Positions 1 through 11,965 of a stretch of 64,000 bases of DNA are shown here, piece after piece. The notes below the pieces were generated by a model. The model did not search any database and was not told where the DNA came from. It saw nothing but the letters and a program-made list of their open reading frames with translations. Position 1 is the stretch's first letter. Each line of letters begins with the position of its first letter. Made by a program: the position numbers and the translations under genes. Source of the stretch: Ectocarpus siliculosus (Eukaryota > Sar > Phaeophyceae > Ectocarpales > Ectocarpaceae); the NCBI GenBank assembly GCA_000310025.1, contig FN648498.1:788099-852098 (forward strand), given 5' to 3'.

Positions 1-392
1 GCTTCTCCGCCCGAGGATCGGAGTTGGATCTCTCTCTCCTGCGCGCGCGCGAGCTTAGATGCTGCTTTCAAGCCACATGGCTCAGCCGAACTATACTTTG
101 GACCTGTGCTATCTGTAAAGCCTTTCCCTTCTCTCCCAAAACAGATCCCGGCAAACGAATATATGTAGGGCTGTGTATGTGGCCCCTTTTTCGACCGAAC
201 TTATGGGTATCATCCAGGCCAAACACGCACGGAGTATGTAGAAAGCGCCGTGCGTGGTGTGCACTACGTGCTGTTGCTGACGGTGACCTTCCAACCGCAC
301 GATGTACCTCTTCCTCTTTCCCCACCCGGCAAAACCAATTGCCGGTTGCCCCCCAACTTCACTGCGCTGCGCAACTCGCCAGAAAAAAAGTC

Positions 393-2011
393 ATGTCATT
401 CAACAGGGGTGCCGTCGTTTCAGTACAGTACGGGGACTGCGCATGGGACATCAAGCTCAACTTGGCGGCAAACACCGCGTGTCTTGAAAGAGACACCGCC
501 ACCTTAGCACTAGAGTTACAAGCTGCTCTAAACCTCAGCACGCCTCCGGTTGGGCTGAGGCTACGCGTGGCACCCGGCGCTCAGGCAGTGATTTGTCCGC
601 TCAGCGCCGTGATCGCGTGTCCGTCGTACATCGCCACCGCCTATCAAGGTGAGTTTTGAAAATACCTTCTCAAGCAAACCCCGCTAACCGCTCCATGCGT
701 ACGCAAGAATAAACGGGCGTGGCGTTTGTCTGATGCCCTTTTTTTTTCTGGTTGTTCGGGTTGTTGCATCCTGCTCCTATGCGTGCATATGTTCCTCCCA
801 ACCGACCGAAGGTTCAACAACAGCATAGATAGATGGCTAGATTACTTGCCGACAGCATGCCAGGATATGTAACAGCAGTCAGAAATAATGCCGCATTCCC
901 CTTCCCGGGAAAGACTGCCGTGGAGGATACGAACGCGGTTCAGTACCAAAACCACTTAAACTTCTGCCTGTGCTCCTCTTCACATTAGTGCCTGTGGTGC
1001 CTCTTGTTACATGTATCGTGTACGAAGGAATTGCAGCAGGGCAGGTCTTGCATTCCCCGTCCAAGCCCAGGTTTAATGGTTTTATTCGTTCATCTTCCCT
1101 CCTTGACATCGCACTTTACTCAGCAGCAGCAGCAGCCAACAGGAGTCCTTGTTATGTTTTTCATCTGGTAGGGGTGTAGTCGTTCACGTACGAAACCTCG
1201 CACCCTACCAAAGAAATCCGCAGGAAGCACAAACAACTTCTCCCTTCCCTGAATCGACCAAACAGGCATGTCTTGGTTCCCGCTGCTGGAAGGGGGAGGC
1301 GATGACCACCAAGAAGCACCACCCAATGCACCACCAGCAGCACCGCAAACCCAACTGCCAGCGCCTCCCTCGGACGACCCTCTCCTACCCCCACCCCTGG
1401 GGTCACCTCTGGATCACGAACTGTCCTTCCTAGCCACCGGAGGAGGATTCACGGCGTCTCCCTCGGAGGGGTGCGGCCGCCCGCTCACGGCGCCCCCCGG
1501 CGACCGCACGCGGGGAATGACGAGGCCGCACCCGGGCCGTCGAGAGGGCCTCGGCAGACCCATGTCGGCCACGCCCAGCGACAAGAGCTTCGGGATGCGG
1601 CGGATCCGCCCGGGAAAGAGCGAGGGCTTCGGAAGGCCCGTCACGGCGCTCCCCAGCGACCACAGCCACAGCGGCAGCCCCGCGTGGGGAAGTCCCCACG
1701 GCTTCCGGTGCGAAGAGACCACCACCACCACCGCAGAGGACGCAGGTGCGCGCCGGCCGGCCACTGCTCCCGCGCTTCGGCGACAGCCCTCCTCGAATCT
1801 CAGCGGCTCGCGGAATGAGAACGGGGTGTTCGGCGAGCGGTTCGGACGAGGGGGGTCTGTGGAGGTGAACGAGGAGACGGGAGGGGTGGCTGCGGCGCAT
1901 CATCGACCGATGCCCGATGGCGGTGGCCTAGGGGGAGATGGTCGTGCGGTGGGCGGTGACGTCGACTGGGGGTGGTGTGGAGCTGGTCCGACGAGGGAGT
2001 GTTGGGCGTGA
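393..2011 (+). CDS. Unrecognised two-exon protein with three 26-residue repeats
   Basis: I do not recognise this family. Proposed exons are 393-648 and 1266-2011. The donor after 648 reads GTGAGT and the acceptor at 1264-1265 is AG after a pyrimidine-rich run. The intron is phase 1 and the frame continues exactly, giving 333 residues ending at TGA. The N-terminal 85 residues are mixed and look globular. The second exon is Pro-, Gly- and Arg-rich. From 1469 it holds three tandem 26-residue units built on G-x-G-R-P-x-[ST]-A-x-P-[GS]-D. A Thr run and Gly-rich sequence follow. There is no signal peptide or membrane segment. The frame is open back to position 24, so the start at 393 is the first good in-frame ATG but not certain; an upstream exon is possible. 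It converges on the release factor gene. Confidence 0.55.
1469..1702 (+). repeat. Tandem 78-bp coding repeat, three copies
   Basis: Units start at 1469, 1547 and 1625, exactly 78 bp (26 codons) apart. Each begins Gly-x-Gly-Arg-Pro followed by Ala-x-Pro-Ser/Gly-Asp. The first two copies end with a basic Pro-Gly-Arg/Lys-x-Glu stretch. The third copy diverges in its second half. The units differ in DNA but keep the key residues, which suggests an old duplication under protein-level selection. Confidence 0.75.
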
Positions 2012-3248
2012 CGGGTCGTTCCGAGTGACTGCTGCATACATACCAAGCGGTGTAGGATTGAGCGTGAGTGTAGCACCGTGAAGTGCACCAGCTCTAAATA
2101 GGTATCAGGTATCGCCAATAGAAGGAAACGTAGAGTTTACACGCGAAGTGCAGTATTTACCCTCATTTGTTGTGTGTGCCTGTGCTGTGACCATGTGGGG
2201 CCAATAGTGTGATGAGCCGAAGTCGTCTACAAAAGGAAGAATATGTTTTGCTGCACGTGCCAGCTGGCTAATGATCTACGGGGCCTCCGAGGGCTACGTG
2301 GATGATGTTGTGGGTATGATTGAACGATTGATGTCACGAGCGAGGTCCTCCTTGCCTCACCCAACCCTTCTCTCGTTAGCAGCAAATATCTTGAATTGAG
2401 TCTTCCCTTTTCTGTGCAAGATTCTCCCAACGAGCGGCCGCGAGCGTCATAACTCGTACACGCACACAGGCACCGAAACAGTAGTAGCGGTTACGTGTGG
2501 CAGCGCGCGTTTTTCGCGCGAAAATGTGGACGCACCTTGGATATCAAGGGTAAGCGTTGCCTGCTACATCGGAGGTGGTGTCGGCAAACGTCCTGCTCAC
2601 GAAAGACAGCTATAATAATCGTTGGCGCGTTGTGAATAGTTGCAGAGGTGAGCGAGTAGATCGCACTACGCAGCGTGCGGAAAGGTAAGCGTCATGTTTG
2701 TTCAACAGTGCTGTGTCCGCAGCACGGAAGTACTTATTGCACACCGCTTTATCGTTGACCTTGCAGACTCATCAACAACCGCCGCACCGCTGTACATCAA
2801 ACCGAGCCACGGTTCTCAGGTACAAACGTTTACAGCACCAGACGACTCAAGAAGATGCTATCAGGACATATTTCCAATCTCAACAACACGCGAAAACCAA
2901 CTTTCCCAGCAGAACAAAACCTTAGCACGAGAAATTTGAACCATTTGATCAATTCTTACGCCATTGTAATTTCGTGTTGGATCCCACCGTCTATTTTCTA
3001 TGTACGTCAGTCTAGCCCCTCTCTTCTTCAGCCACAGTGGTCACACAGAAGGCCCCCTTCTCCATGAGACGCTCTACTGCCAGCTGTCTATGCTTTCAGT
3101 TGGATCACCATAAGCTTTCAGCCCTCCCCTGCCATCGTGAGTATCCGGGCTGAATATATCGCTTGCGCGCGAACAGCTTCTATCCCGCGTTGTGAACAGA
3201 GTCGTGCCGAGGCTCAACCCCATCACCCACTACCAACATCCACCAACG
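2012..3248 (+). other. Convergent intergenic region
   Basis: This lies between the stop of the repeat-bearing gene on + and the stop of release factor 2 on -. Small open frames are present but none has splice signals or family resemblance. It presumably holds both 3' UTRs. I see no RNA gene or mobile element. Confidence 0.5.
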
Positions 3249-6200
3249 CTATCTCCTCTCTTCGCCCCCCTTGCTATGCTCCGCGATGAGGGCGGCATCG
3301 ATGAACCCGTCCAGACCTCCGTCGAGCACGCCAGACACATCCCCTTCCTGCTTCCCTGTTCGGTGGTCTTTCACCATCTGGTAGGGGGACAGCACGTAGG
3401 ACCGGATCTGGTTGCCGAAGGCGTTGTCTCCTAGGCCAGCTGCGTACTCGTTGCGCTTGGCGTGTCGCTCCTCCTCTTTTCTTTGGAAGATCTGTCCATG
3501 CCATGCGACCCAATCAACGTATCAGCATGTGTCGCCAAAGCAGCACAACGAACGAACCAGCGTGCATGAGCATGTCGCCAAAACAGAACAACTAATATGT
3601 TCGCGGAAGAATTATATATGTAGCAGCTTGTCGTCGATGGACAAACGTGTAATAGGATTTTCTGTTAGTCAACACCCAAATAGAGGTCACTTTTTTTTTG
3701 GCAACCAACAATTGCACAACGCCTCACCAAAACACCACTAACCTACCGCAACATCGTGTCCAAGATTCACGTGAAGAGCTTCCAGCACAAAGGAACGAGC
3801 TGCCGGGAAAGTCAACCATACGTATCTCTTTTTCGGTGTATTGCCATGAATCATGAATAGTTCACTAGCGTCGACACTTTACCCAGGCTTTTATATCTTC
3901 TCACTAGTTGGTCAGTCGCACTTAAGGGAATCCGCCTTGGCTGCGGAGTGACTTCAGAATGATGACATAGCCCAACACGCAGCATAGTGCACTACGTCAG
4001 CTCCCTTCAGAAGGGATCGACCGCAGGGGACGATGTGGAACAGTCCAACAACCTTTGTGAGCGGATCCGGATCGTAGCCACGCTCCACGGAGCCTACGGG
4101 GCACGGGGCGGGGCAACCCAATGAACCTCACCAAACACAAGCGGACGTATGTAGCCAAACGCGAAGGAGAGCACGCATGCAGACGAACTCCCCGGGGGTA
4201 CAGTACACACCTTGGCTCTCAAAGCACGCATCGCGTTCTCGCGGTTCTTGTGCTGAGACCTGTCGCTTTGGCTGAGAGCTACCAGCCCAGTCGGGAGGTG
4301 GGTCAGGCGGACAGCGCTGTCGGTGGTGTTAACGTGCTGCCCCCCCGCGCCTTGGGCCCGCATGGTGTCCACCTTTAGGTCTTTGGCCGGGATTTCGACC
4401 TTGGCGGCGTCTCCTGTCGACGGTTTCATACGTGAGTGAGAAACCGACATAACATTAGACACAAACCTGTGTGCAGGCCAAAGTAGGTAACACGACTGGG
4501 GTACAAAGGCGAGTCAGAGCTTTCGGGTGCTGAGAACGGGTTCAATCGACGACCAGGCTGGGCCTGCGTAGCTTGTCTGTATCAAGAGAGCTGGGACGAC
4601 AAATTTCGCCCAATCGAAAAACACCAACACGAGAAAGGTTTGTTGGCTTGGAATTCAAAGATTGTTGACTGTGAGGTAGGCGTGTCCTGTATTGCCTGCC
4701 CAACTAAATAGTGTGTAGCAAGCTCGGGAGTCATTCCTTCACCAGCAGCAATTCTTTTTCCTTCACTAGCGGGAATTTTGTGATCGAGCAACATTGAATT
4801 CTTTGGGGCGACCGTTTATCGTCTGGTGCATTCCCGCTTCAAGGTGATGCATACGAATTGAGACGCGACCGTGTACTGCTGTTGTATGTCACAGTATCGG
4901 GTACACATTTCGAATTTTCAGGGAGCACTACAGGCAGGTCTTTGTCAATTCGTCAGCACTTTCTTTGCCGTTGCAACCTCCCAACCCTATCCCCTCGTTC
5001 GTGCACACCCAACCAACGCCCGCAACACCTGCACCACCACCCCCACAAACTAAACAAGAACAGTTTCAAGCTTCGTTGAAAACGAGAGGGAGGGCCAGCA
5101 GTTGCCCCGCACCACCTCTATATTTTGTCCGATCCCATGCCCAATCCGTCGCCTCCCCCGGTGTTTGCCATCTGGATTGGGTTTTCGTCGCGTGGCAACG
5201 ACGTTGTAAAACAAGCCAATTCACTTCGTGAACTCGGCAACCAGGTTACCGTTGTTTTTTTTCCTCTGTTTTTTTTATTGGCTGTAATCATTATGGTGGT
5301 CGAGTAGATCATGTTGTGCGGGGTCGAGAACCCTCACTCCGCGCAAGGGGGATTATCGCACCACGTTGTGTTAAAATGGACAAGCATCCTCGAGGCAGTT
5401 ACACAGCGCTTATAACTGTCGCTGGAAGTGAAAGCACCAGAAAATAAATTAAGTCATACGCAGCTGTCATCCGTACGCAAGGAAGTAAGCACAAGATGCC
5501 GAACACCCTTAGCAGGATGCAGCGCACCCTTCATGCGACTCGCCGAATACCTCACGGCGCTTCGCGCTTGGTGATGTGAGAGCCTGGTCCGGTGAGAACC
5601 CGGCGTGCTCCGTCCCGGCTTTGTAGGGATGCGAGGTCAATGGTCTAACGACTACGGCATGCACGACTATGAGTACACCCCCCCCCCATGCCCAATCCGT
5701 CTCTACGGCGTACAGTAAAATTGGAGCAGTGCACGGTAAAAGCACATCTGCGGCGCCAGGTATCGAGCACAGGTTGGTTCTCACCAGACTCTCCGCCTGC
5801 CTCCGGGAACACCCTGACTTGCGAGAACGACGTGTGCCGTCGTCCGTTTGGGTCATACGGCGAGTTTCTCACAAGGCGATGCACACCCGCCTCGGACCTC
5901 AGCCAGCCGTACGCCGACTCCCCTTCCACGAACACCATGACGCTGCGTAGCCCGGCCTCATCTCCTGGGCTGGAGTTCAACGGCTGCACTAGTTTTTCGT
6001 GGCCGTAGCAAAAGAGGGTAAAGTGATGGGGGTGGAGGCAGCAGTCACGCGAAAGACGTCGGTGGTGTGCGTACTTGTTTTCGGCCGAAAGGTGTCGACG
6101 ATGCGTGAGGGTCCTCTCTGCATCGTGCGCACTTACTTGTTGCTTGCGGGAGAACGACTCTCAAAAGGAACTTGCTTTCATGTGCCAAAAACAAACATGA

Positions 6201-8241
6201 AACAACACCCGTCGGTGCAGCTTGCGTGGCGGGCCAACAGCAAAGAGCGTCGGGCCTAGCGTCGAGAGGGATGACTGTACCCGGTCTCGATGCGCTGGAC
6301 AAGCGGCCGCCGCGTGATTGTGTGTGGCCGGCCACAAGACTCCGACAGAAGTTACCAACCACGATCCGCAGAAGAAGCGACCATAGGTCGCGTGCTGGCA
6401 GACCACAGCAGTACATCCACCAAAAACTCACGGGTAAAGGCTTTCGTCTCCGCCCAGCGCGTGTACATCTTGTAGAGCATGCTGGTCCAGTCGTGGCTCT
6501 CAGTGCCACCGGCCCCGGCTTGAAGCTCCAGGTAGCAGTTCGAGGCGGACAACTCTCCCCCAAGTGAGAGCAGGGTCTCTGCTCTGGCGCGCTCTGCCTG
6601 CTTCCGGAGAGCTCCCACCTGCAAACATATCAATTTCCACCAGCCGGGGATAGAAAAAACGTTGTATTTAGCAACGGAAATATATACCACACTTTTTTTC
6701 AGACGTCAGAGATGTTCCTCAAAAGGCAAATAACTGCAGTTCCAACACAAAAACTTCCCAGCGGGAAAAACAGTTAACATACACATTCACGAGGAATAGA
6801 AGGCGGAGCTTTGGTTCCCTGGAGCGGAACGTGTACAAAGCACTCTCCTGGCGTAAGCGTGAAACCAAAGAGTGCAACGGCCACGCCCTATTAACAGCTA
6901 GGGGGGCCTCTTGAGCACCACCACCAACAGCGTGCCAGGCATACACCGTTGTTGCTGCGGTCGGAGGGTCGCCAAGAAACTGGCCGCTGCGAGGGGAAAT
7001 AACGAAGTTACGCTCTGACGACAACGCTCACTACACGGTACACAGGAGTAAACCTGAACGTTCTCAGTGTTACACCTCAGGCGAATGAAGTGCGAACAGA
7101 TACAGGTACACGGAATGGTCGTGTGGTACATGCATTAAGGGGTGGGTGCGTTGGTGCATGGTTCCGATCCCCCCAGTCCCCTAGAAAACAGACAGCAAAA
7201 AATGGTCAAGTCTGGAATAACCTTCATCACAGCTCGTACCTTTTCGATGCATTCTGTGAGCAAGTCCCCCTCTTCCTCCAGCGAAGCCATTTCTGTCACA
7301 TTGGCATCATTAGTAGTAGCGTGCATAGCCGAAAAGTGGTTCAAAACACAGGTTCCGCAGGGTAGAAAGCGTCGTTGCAAGGCGGTCGAAAACAGTCATG
7401 GTTGCAAGTGAAGAGATGCAGCCGCACGCACGGCATGATCGTCTTTTACCTCGATCAAACGAAGCAGACGCTACTGTAACACGAAGCCACCCTCTTCAAA
7501 GGCGTGGAAGGGGGTAGAAAAATAGATAATACTACTTCTCACCGATAGCAACTACCCGGTAGAGATACGGCGTGCTGGTTGCCCGGTCGTTGAAAATGAA
7601 AGTCGTGCTGACGACCACGAGAAATGCACCCGCCTCTCTTGTTGATGTATCGGGCAATGACTCGGTATACAGTATAGAAAAAATGGCGTTGACTGCTGTT
7701 GCGTGTGGTATGGCCGGTTCTTAGCCAGCGTGTGACTCATACGATAGGTCAGCCTCCGACCACAGCCATCCGAAGGACATTCAAGCCTTTCAGAACAAAA
7801 GCAGCAACCCAGAGGAGCATACAGCAGTAATTGTTAGATTATGGGAGGCGATACATACTCCCCACAAGCCCCGTACCTTTGACAGGGGATACTGGATTTT
7901 AGGAGGGCCCCGCGGGTGTCAAGCAGCGCTGGCCGCGCAACCTCCTCACCGTACATTTCTCGCCAGGACTGCAGTTCCGAGTTGAGGCTCTTGACGTTTT
8001 CCAGCTTAGACTCCACCTTGGCCCTTTCCTTTACGATCTTGCCAGCCTTGGTGCTGTCGTCGTACAGCTTGGGATCGGACACGAGGGCGTCTAGCTCGGC
8101 CAGCCGAGCCTCAAGCCTGTTGGTGGCGACAGCAGTGAGGGGAGAGGAGGGAATGGAGAACACAAGTGGAGGACGGGTGGCGGCAGTAATGCGGCGGCAG
8201 GCGTTGTCATACTTCGCTGCCCAAAATGGAGTCTGAGACAT
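3249..8241 (-). CDS. prfB: Peptide chain release factor 2, organelle type (prfB-like)
   Basis: This class I release factor hydrolyses peptidyl-tRNA at UAA/UGA stops in a bacterial-type (mitochondrial or plastid) ribosome. Six exons on - join in frame: 8241-7950, 7292-7240, 6618-6432, 5988-5785, 4413-4211 and 3491-3249. They give 393 residues, against about 365 for the bacterial protein. Seen in order are an N-terminal helical region, [31 protein letters not shown], the stop-reading region [14 protein letters not shown], the catalytic GAGGQHVN loop, and the C-terminal NQIRSYVL and [15 protein letters not shown]2 rather than RF1 is indicated by the SP-aromatic tripeptide and by overall likeness. 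The tripeptide is Ser-Pro-Tyr, not the usual Ser-Pro-Phe. The ATG at 8241 gives a short Arg/Ala/Thr-rich leader that could be a transit peptide, but no bipartite plastid signal is evident and an upstream exon cannot be excluded. The acceptor at 5989 (ctag) is the least certain junction. Confidence 0.9.
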
Positions 8242-10149
8242 GTGAGGGCCTGTTCTTCGTTGTTGCCCCTGTCCAACTGATGTTGAAAGGATGCCTCCGT
8301 CGGAACCTACAGTACTGCTGTACCGCTACTGCCACTGGGAATATGCGACCGGTTCGTCAACCACTTATCGCTGACGAATTGACAAGGTGTGAGTATCCAT
8401 AGCTTCATCGAGGACCAGAGCTCAGAGCTACAGCAGCAGCGGCAGCTTGCACAGGTGTAGCTGCTACTTCACGCTGCACTGCTGTCATGGAGGTCGGGGG
8501 ACAGGCCTTGTACAACAACGCCGCCGCCAAACAACTTCTCCAGAACCGATTTACCGGAAAATCGAAGTTCGATGCGGAACACCCCTTGGCTATATCATAT
8601 GAAAGTCGCAACGGAGACACAGGCGTGACAACACAGATACAATACAGCAGTAGTGCCAGGACGGGCTATCGCGCAGCACACAACTCACGCTGGAATGTCT
8701 AGTCGAGACGAGAGAAGCAAGTGGCACTCCTCGACGACCTCGCAGTCCTCTTCGAACGTAGAGACCCAACGACGACTGCTACCACCGATAACCCCCTCAA
8801 CAGGTGCACCAGGTCGCCTAGTTCTCCCGGGTATAGCTCTCCCTCTTCCGTTGGGTTGCGTTGCTGCCGCCGCACAAAGATGATTTCGCCTGCACTGCGG
8901 TGTCACCAGACAGGCACATCTCGTTCTCAAGGTTGCTGGCATTTGGAAGCTACATCGTCTAGCCAGCCCAATATCTCCTGCCCGTGTCAGCAGCGTCCGT
9001 ACTCCAGCGGGCGAGGTGGTGGTGAACCACATCTGTGGGCACAGCAGGTAGAAGCACACACGGTAGCACAGCAGCGCTGCTGAGGTTGCTGAGCGATCTC
9101 CGAAAGAAGATCTCCGAAAGGAGTTGCATACGCGTCTATGGCGGAGATACCCCGGGCCCCCCAAGCGCTCTCTCTGTCTCAGTTTTTGCACTGCCTCGGC
9201 GCTGCCTTCTGGTCGTCCGCCGTGTCGTAGAAGCTATCAGGTGCGTCAACGTGTCGTCGTAGCATGGCATTGGTGTATTATTGTGCTCGTAGGTGAAGCA
9301 GAGGGGTGACGTTAACACACCCAAAATCTTCTCCTAATCCCTGTTGAGCGTCTTGGAAAACAGCTCTTGAAAAGGCACGAAGCGGTGTTTGACTGCTGCC
9401 TCGCTGCTCTCCGAGATATTCATATAGTTGTCAAGCATGTCATGTATACCAACGCGTGGGGTAGCTATTTCTGTTGCTTGTTACTGACTGAGGCATTTTC
9501 CGGTCGGTGCCACTGCGTTGCTGCTTCACAAGCACATGGTCGTTGTCTGCCCGATGACATCATATGGACGTGTTCGTCTCTCGCTGCGGTTCAGCTGATG
9601 TCGCAGCGACACCGGTCGACTGCACGTGTTGCACACGATACGACTAACTGTAGGAACACGACGGGATCGTACCTCCCGCGCTGTTGATGTGATAGTCAGG
9701 TTGCAGTTACAATAGTAGATATCAAGCACCGCTGTAAAACAAACGGCTGTTGTGGCAAAATAGTCCTCTACTCCAGCCGGTGTCTCTCCATCACTGAAGA
9801 GACTTCAGCACACCCCTTTCGACTACTGCTCTGTCATGTCTCGAACGGGTAGTCTTTCTGTGTTCATGTATATTTCTAATAGTCCTCTTGTGTCGACCAA
9901 CGGTGTATGGACTGCAAATGCATACACCCTGCTTTCCCGAGAGAGCGAGGTACGCTGAACCCATCATGATGTCGCTCCTCAAAACGTGTCGTGCCTTGCA
10001 ACCATCCCGAATTTCTCCCAGAGAGAAGCAGCCTGTCGAACAAGTGACCAACGGCAGGGGCGCGGCTTTTGGCGGTGGCGCGGGCTGGCGAGGAGGACAT
10101 ATTAGACTAGTCCACCACATCGCAATTTAGTCGGCACAACTTCTTAGCC
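8242..10149. other. Divergent intergenic region between RF2 and LSm1
   Basis: The flanking genes point away from each other, so both promoters should lie here, together with any 5' UTR exons. Only small frames without splice support are visible. Two copies of the window's recurrent 10-mer occur at 8313-8322 and 8643-8652. I see no RNA gene and no clear core promoter element. Confidence 0.5.
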
Positions 10150-10193
10150 ATGGCGGATGCTCCTAGGAAAGGCTCCGGCAGGGTTCGAAAGCC

Positions 10194-10241
<48 letters not shown>

Positions 10242-11965
10242 CCCACAAGCACCACAAGGGGGAGCGGCCGGCGCACCGAGAGGGGCGAGGGCCGCGGTAG
10301 TCGGAGGGGCAGGGATGCAAGCCCCCCCTCCCAGAACACATCCACCTAATCCTCCCCCTCCCGGGCAGCAGCAGCAGGTAATGGTGTACCCCCAACACCC
10401 CCAGCACCATCTACAACAACACCCACAACATCCGCAGCATCCGCAGCACCCGCAACGGATGGGGCTCCCTGGGATGGGCTTTCAGCACCCCGTACCGCCC
10501 CCGCCACCACCCCCGGCGTTTTTTCCTGGGTCAGCGAGTCTGTTCGAGCAGCTCGACAAGCGGGTCATGGTGGGTACTTGATACGGGGAGACAGGGGTAG
10601 GCTGCATGTGTAAGTTTCCTCGCCTGTTGTAGGGCGATAAGGTCGTGTCAACTGCAGTCAGGCCTTCTCAGTCATGATTGTGAGCCTCGATTGTTTCATG
10701 GTCCACGCACCTCCCACTGCACTACTGTACAGGAGGGTGTGTTCCCTTTGTTGTCTACGAGCCTACGGTATAGCAGTAGGCGAAGTGGTGCTGCTATTTT
10801 ACCCAGCCGCAACAATGCCGCAAAAGTCTAGAACATGCTTGCAACCGTTGCAGACGAGGATGTTCAAGAACTCCCTCCCGAACGGAGTTGCATTGGCGAC
10901 GCGATGCTGTTTGTGTGTACCTCAGGGGGGGGCATTCTTTGTTCATGCGTTGGACGTTTTTGTTCGTTTTAAGGATACAGCGTTGATGAGTATGAAAGTG
11001 ATGGATGGCGGCTTGTAGATAGTTAAACCCAACAATAATCACAACAACAACCAACCCGGTTACCAACTTCAACAGGTCGTTCTACGCGACGGTAGGCACC
11101 TGGTGGGAGTTATGAGAAGCTACGACCAGTTTTCCAACATCGTGCTGGAAGACACGCACGAACGACACTTTGTGAGAGGTGAGATTCAGCAAACTCTGAT
11201 ACAAAGCCATGTGTCTGGTCGGAAATGTTCATCCGCTCGACGTTGTCCTCCCCCACCAATGTGTATTGCGTGACACGTCCTTCTTGCTTGTTGGCGTTGT
11301 ACTCGAAAGCTCGTGCTGCGTTGTCATCAGCCAAAACTATTCCGCTGTTTTCACGAGTGACCCAGGCGGACCCCGTAATTAATTCATGATTTTGACCGGT
11401 CGGAAATCACATACCATGGTATTATACGTATCTTGAGAAGCTGTGCGCAGAAGAATAGTTGATTGTAAGAGATGTTCTTTGGATCGCTTCGGGCATTCTC
11501 CAACATATGTTGCTCAGTCAATTTCAACAGCAGTCATCCCGTTTTGAGACACCGTCATAGCAATCCGGACCAGGAGTTCCGGTCAGAGTTTTTTTTTTTC
11601 GAGCCGAAGTTTTTCACCGGGGAACATTCATCGGTATTGCAGCACGTATCCAAACGGGTAGGCGCGATGCACTTTAGTTACAGCGTTGGTTTTGCCGTCT
11701 CCTCGTACAGCTGTATGCGCCAACGCTCCCCCCTCGTGTCCACCACCCGGTTGGTGCCGCAGATATTTTCGGGGATATATCGCTGGGGCTTTACCTTGTC
11801 CGAGGGGATGCTCTGGTGTTGATGGGGGAACTCGACGAGACCCGGGAGGAAACTCCCAGGCTGAGAAGGGTCTCCGCGGACGAGATAATCGAGGCGCAGC
11901 AGGAGGCATCGGCAGAGGAGCGCCAAGACGCGAAGCTAGACTGGTTGTTCCAGGACTTGTCGTGA
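10150..11965 (+). CDS. LSM1: LSm1, U6-like Sm protein of the mRNA decapping complex
   Basis: LSm1 heads the cytoplasmic LSm1-7 ring, which binds the 3' end of deadenylated mRNA and promotes decapping in P-bodies. Exons are 10150-10569 (phase 0), 11076-11178 (phase 1) and 11763-11965, giving 241 residues. The Sm fold starts near residue 128 with [15 protein letters not shown], then [45 protein letters not shown] and VLMGELDE. The acidic C-terminal helix follows. Exon joins reproduce the spacing of the human protein residue for residue across both introns. The odd part is an N-terminal extension of about 125 residues with a 15-Gln run, Pro-rich stretches and repeated Gln-His-Pro units. Human LSm1 has only about ten residues there. 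The ATG at 10150 follows an in-frame TAG (10144-10146). Confidence 0.92.
10195..10239 (+). repeat. (CAG)15 microsatellite coding poly-Gln in LSm1
   Basis: This is an uninterrupted run of 15 CAG codons near the start of the LSm1 reading frame. A pure repeat is expected to vary in length between strains. Confidence 0.95.

Noticed and set aside
24-392. Upstream extension of the first + gene to position 24
   Set aside because: The frame is open but its start is not a convincing initiator context, the composition is unlike the downstream part, and an ATG at 393 fits better.
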